64,000 nt of DNA from Ramlibacter albus (GTDB taxonomy: Bacteria; Pseudomonadota; Gammaproteobacteria; Burkholderiales; Burkholderiaceae_C): contig NZ_JACORU010000001.1 in the NCBI RefSeq assembly GCF_014297445.1, positions 1,364,001-1,428,000 on the forward strand, given 5' to 3'. The translations under genes were made by a program, and so were the position numbers. Position 1 is the stretch's first letter. Every line of letters starts with the position of its first letter. Shown here piece after piece: positions 62,563 to 64,000 of this stretch. The notes below the pieces were generated by a model that was given only the letters and a program-made list of their open reading frames with translations, did not search any database and was not told where the DNA came from.

Positions 62563-63353
62563 TGGCGGACATCCTCGACAAGATCGTCGCGGTCAAGCGC
62601 GAGGAAGTCGCGGCGGCGAAGGGCAGGAAATCCTTCGAGGCGATGCGCGCCGACGCGGAAAGCCGCGTCCTCACGCGCGACTTCGAAGGTGCATTGCGCG
62701 CGAAGGTCGCTGCCGGCAAGGCCGCGGTCATTGCCGAGGTGAAGAAAGCCAGCCCGAGCAAAGGTGTGCTGCGCGCGGACTTCATCCCGGCCGACATCGC
62801 GCAGAGCTACGCCGAGCACGGCGCCGCGTGCCTCTCCGTGCTGACGGACCGCCAGTTCTTCCAGGGCCAGCCCGACTACCTGAAGCAGGCCCGCGCCTCG
62901 TGCGACCTGCCGGTGCTGCGCAAGGACTTCATGGTCGACCCCTACCAGGTCTACGAGTCGCGTGCCATGGGCGCCGACTGCATCCTGCTGATCGCGGCCT
63001 GCCTGGACGACGCCCAGATGGCCGAGCTGGAGGCCATCGCGCGTTCGCTCGACATGGCGGTGCTGGTCGAGGTGCACGACCGCGACGAGCTGCAGCGCGC
63101 GCTCAAGCTCAGGACGAAGCTCGTCGGTATCAACAACCGCAACCTGCGCACCTTCGACGTGTCCCTCGACACCACGCTCGGCATGCTGCCCGATGTGCCG
63201 GCGGACCGACTGCTGGTCACCGAGTCCGGCATCCTCGGCCGCACCGACGTGCAGAAGATGCGCGCGGCCGGTGTCCACGCCTTCCTCGTCGGCGAGGCAT
63301 TCATGCGCGCACCAGATCCGGGCGCTGCGCTGGCTGAGCTGTTTCAAGCCTGA
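62562..63353 (+). CDS. trpC: indole-3-glycerol phosphate synthase
   Basis: The 263-aa TIM-barrel enzyme has [51 protein letters not shown] and [17 protein letters not shown], with LLVTESGI near the end. It closes the ring to indoleglycerol phosphate. A stand-alone TrpC (not fused to TrpF). Its TGA overlaps the ung ATG by 1 nt. Confidence 0.97.
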   Translation: MADILDKIVAVKREEVAAAKGRKSFEAMRADAESRVLTRDFEGALRAKVAAGKAAVIAEVKKASPSKGVLRADFIPADIAQSYAEHGAACLSVLTDRQFFQGQPDYLKQARASCDLPVLRKDFMVDPYQVYESRAMGADCILLIAACLDDAQMAELEAIARSLDMAVLVEVHDRDELQRALKLRTKLVGINNRNLRTFDVSLDTTLGMLPDVPADRLLVTESGILGRTDVQKMRAAGVHAFLVGEAFMRAPDPGAALAELFQA

Positions 63354-64000
63354 TGTTCGCCGACCGTCTGGAGGCGTGGGCGCCGGAGCGCTGGCCCGTA
63401 GGCGAGGGCTGGGAGGACGTCATCCACGACTTCCTGCACAGCCATGAAGGCAGGGCCCTCGCCGTGTTCATGCGGCAGAGGCTGGCGGCCGGCGCGGTGA
63501 TCTACCCGCCCACGCCCTTCCACGCGTTGGAGCTCACCCCGCTGGCCAAAGTGCGCGCCGTCGTGCTTGGCCAAGACCCGTACCACGGCCCGGGCCAGGC
63601 CCACGGCCTCGCCTTCTCCGTCCAACCCGGCGTCAAAGTGCCGCCATCGCTGCGCAACATCTTCAAGGAGCTGGGCGTCACGCGCGCCAACGGCTCGCTC
63701 GTGGACTGGGCGCAGCGCGGCATCCTGCTGCTCAACGCCAGCCTCACGGTCGAGGAGGGCCAGGCCAGCAGCCACGCCCGCAAGGGCTGGGAGGCGCTTA
63801 CCGACGCCCTGCTGAAGAAGGTGGCCGCAACGGCTTCGCCGTGCGTGTACCTCCTCTGGGGCGCGCACGCGCAGGCAAAGGCGGAACTGATCCGGTCCAC
63901 CGCGGTCCAACACGCCCGCGAGGCTTTGATCCTTGAAGCCAACCACCCCTCTCCGCTTTCCGCGAGCCGCCCGCCGGTCCCGTTCCTGGGCTGCGGGCAT
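63353..64000 (+). CDS. ung: uracil-DNA glycosylase (3' truncated by window)
   Basis: 216 codons are present and the frame is still open at the window edge. Family 1 motifs: catalytic Asp75 in VVLGQDPYHGPGQAHGLAFS, then LLLNASLTVEEGQASSH, and LLWGAHAQAK, with the DNA-binding ILEANHPSPLSASR (HPSPLS). The last residues PFLGCGH predict that only the short C-terminus is missing. It removes uracil from DNA. It starts in an overlap with trpC, so it belongs to the trp transcript. Confidence 0.95.
   Translation, partial: MFADRLEAWAPERWPVGEGWEDVIHDFLHSHEGRALAVFMRQRLAAGAVIYPPTPFHALELTPLAKVRAVVLGQDPYHGPGQAHGLAFSVQPGVKVPPSLRNIFKELGVTRANGSLVDWAQRGILLLNASLTVEEGQASSHARKGWEALTDALLKKVAATASPCVYLLWGAHAQAKAELIRSTAVQHAREALILEANHPSPLSASRPPVPFLGCGH

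Overview
The window is high-GC DNA, with nearly every third codon position G or C. It reads as a chromosome segment of a betaproteobacterium of the order Burkholderiales, most likely family Comamonadaceae (a Variovorax/Ramlibacter/Polaromonas-like organism). The evidence is gene content and order: hpf-ptsN-hprK, fur/bamE divergent, bamE-dapB-exbB-exbD-leuS-lptE...holA-proA, lptA-lptB-rpoN, thiL...pgpA-pncC, apaG/rpe...gph...trpE-trpG...trpD-trpC, plus a Bug/TctC solute-binding protein and a family III CoA-transferase. I see no rRNA, tRNA, insertion sequence, prophage or CRISPR. The window opens inside an unidentified gene and closes inside ung.

Layout. 1-2.4 kb: partial gene, a 55-aa protein, hpf, ptsN, hprK. 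2.4-8.5 kb: fur, bamE, dapB, exbB/exbD, leuS, lptE. 8.5-10.3 kb: an Lrp-type regulator and ornithine aminotransferase sit between lptE and holA. 10.3-18.2 kb: holA, proA, gshA, kup, a periplasmic amino-acid-binding protein, gshB. 18.1-27.2 kb: class II glutamine amidotransferase, a large CoA-transferase, a CWC protein, LysR plus two GSTs, an orphan GAF histidine kinase and a DUF1631 protein. 27.3-32.2 kb: glcB, 2-haloacid dehalogenase, amidohydrolase and a divergent TctC. 32.3-36.1 kb: L,D-transpeptidase, CaiB-type CoA-transferase, LysR, DUF2214, PsiF. 36.1-44.5 kb: argS, SPOR protein, two tandem dsbA genes, lptA-lptB-rpoN, an RlmL-like methyltransferase, a PIN protein. 44.4-52.8 kb (mostly minus strand): glutamate-synthase-like FMN protein, pncC, pgpA, LysR, a divergent 59-aa protein, nuclease, thiL, YbdK, a CPA2 antiporter, apaG. 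52.8-64 kb: rpe, small proteins, a katE-type gene, gph, chalcone-isomerase-like protein, trp leader, trpE-trpG-ltaE-lysE-trpD-trpC-ung.

How the genes work together. Several conserved betaproteobacterial operons are present but opened by extra genes: lrp-rocD between lptE and holA; a LysR, small-protein and nuclease block between thiL and pgpA; katE and small proteins between rpe and gph; ltaE-lysE inside the trp operon. Glutathione synthesis and K+ or cation transport are repeatedly adjacent: gshA-kup-gshB, and ybdK overlapping a Kef-like antiporter.

The observations I consider most worth checking are: (1) the HPII-type catalase has Phe where the catalytic distal His should be, with further distal-pocket changes; (2) a short reading frame with a Trp-Pro-Trp block, apparently leaderless, lies ahead of trpE; (3) many housekeeping genes have a -10-like hexamer 6-9 nt before the start codon and no Shine-Dalgarno, which predicts leaderless mRNAs; (4) a 75-bp palindromic repeat is inserted in frame in a LysE exporter gene; (5) several sharp dyads lie in divergent promoter regions. 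I could run no database search or alignment. Family assignments come from recognising motifs, and positions were counted by hand.
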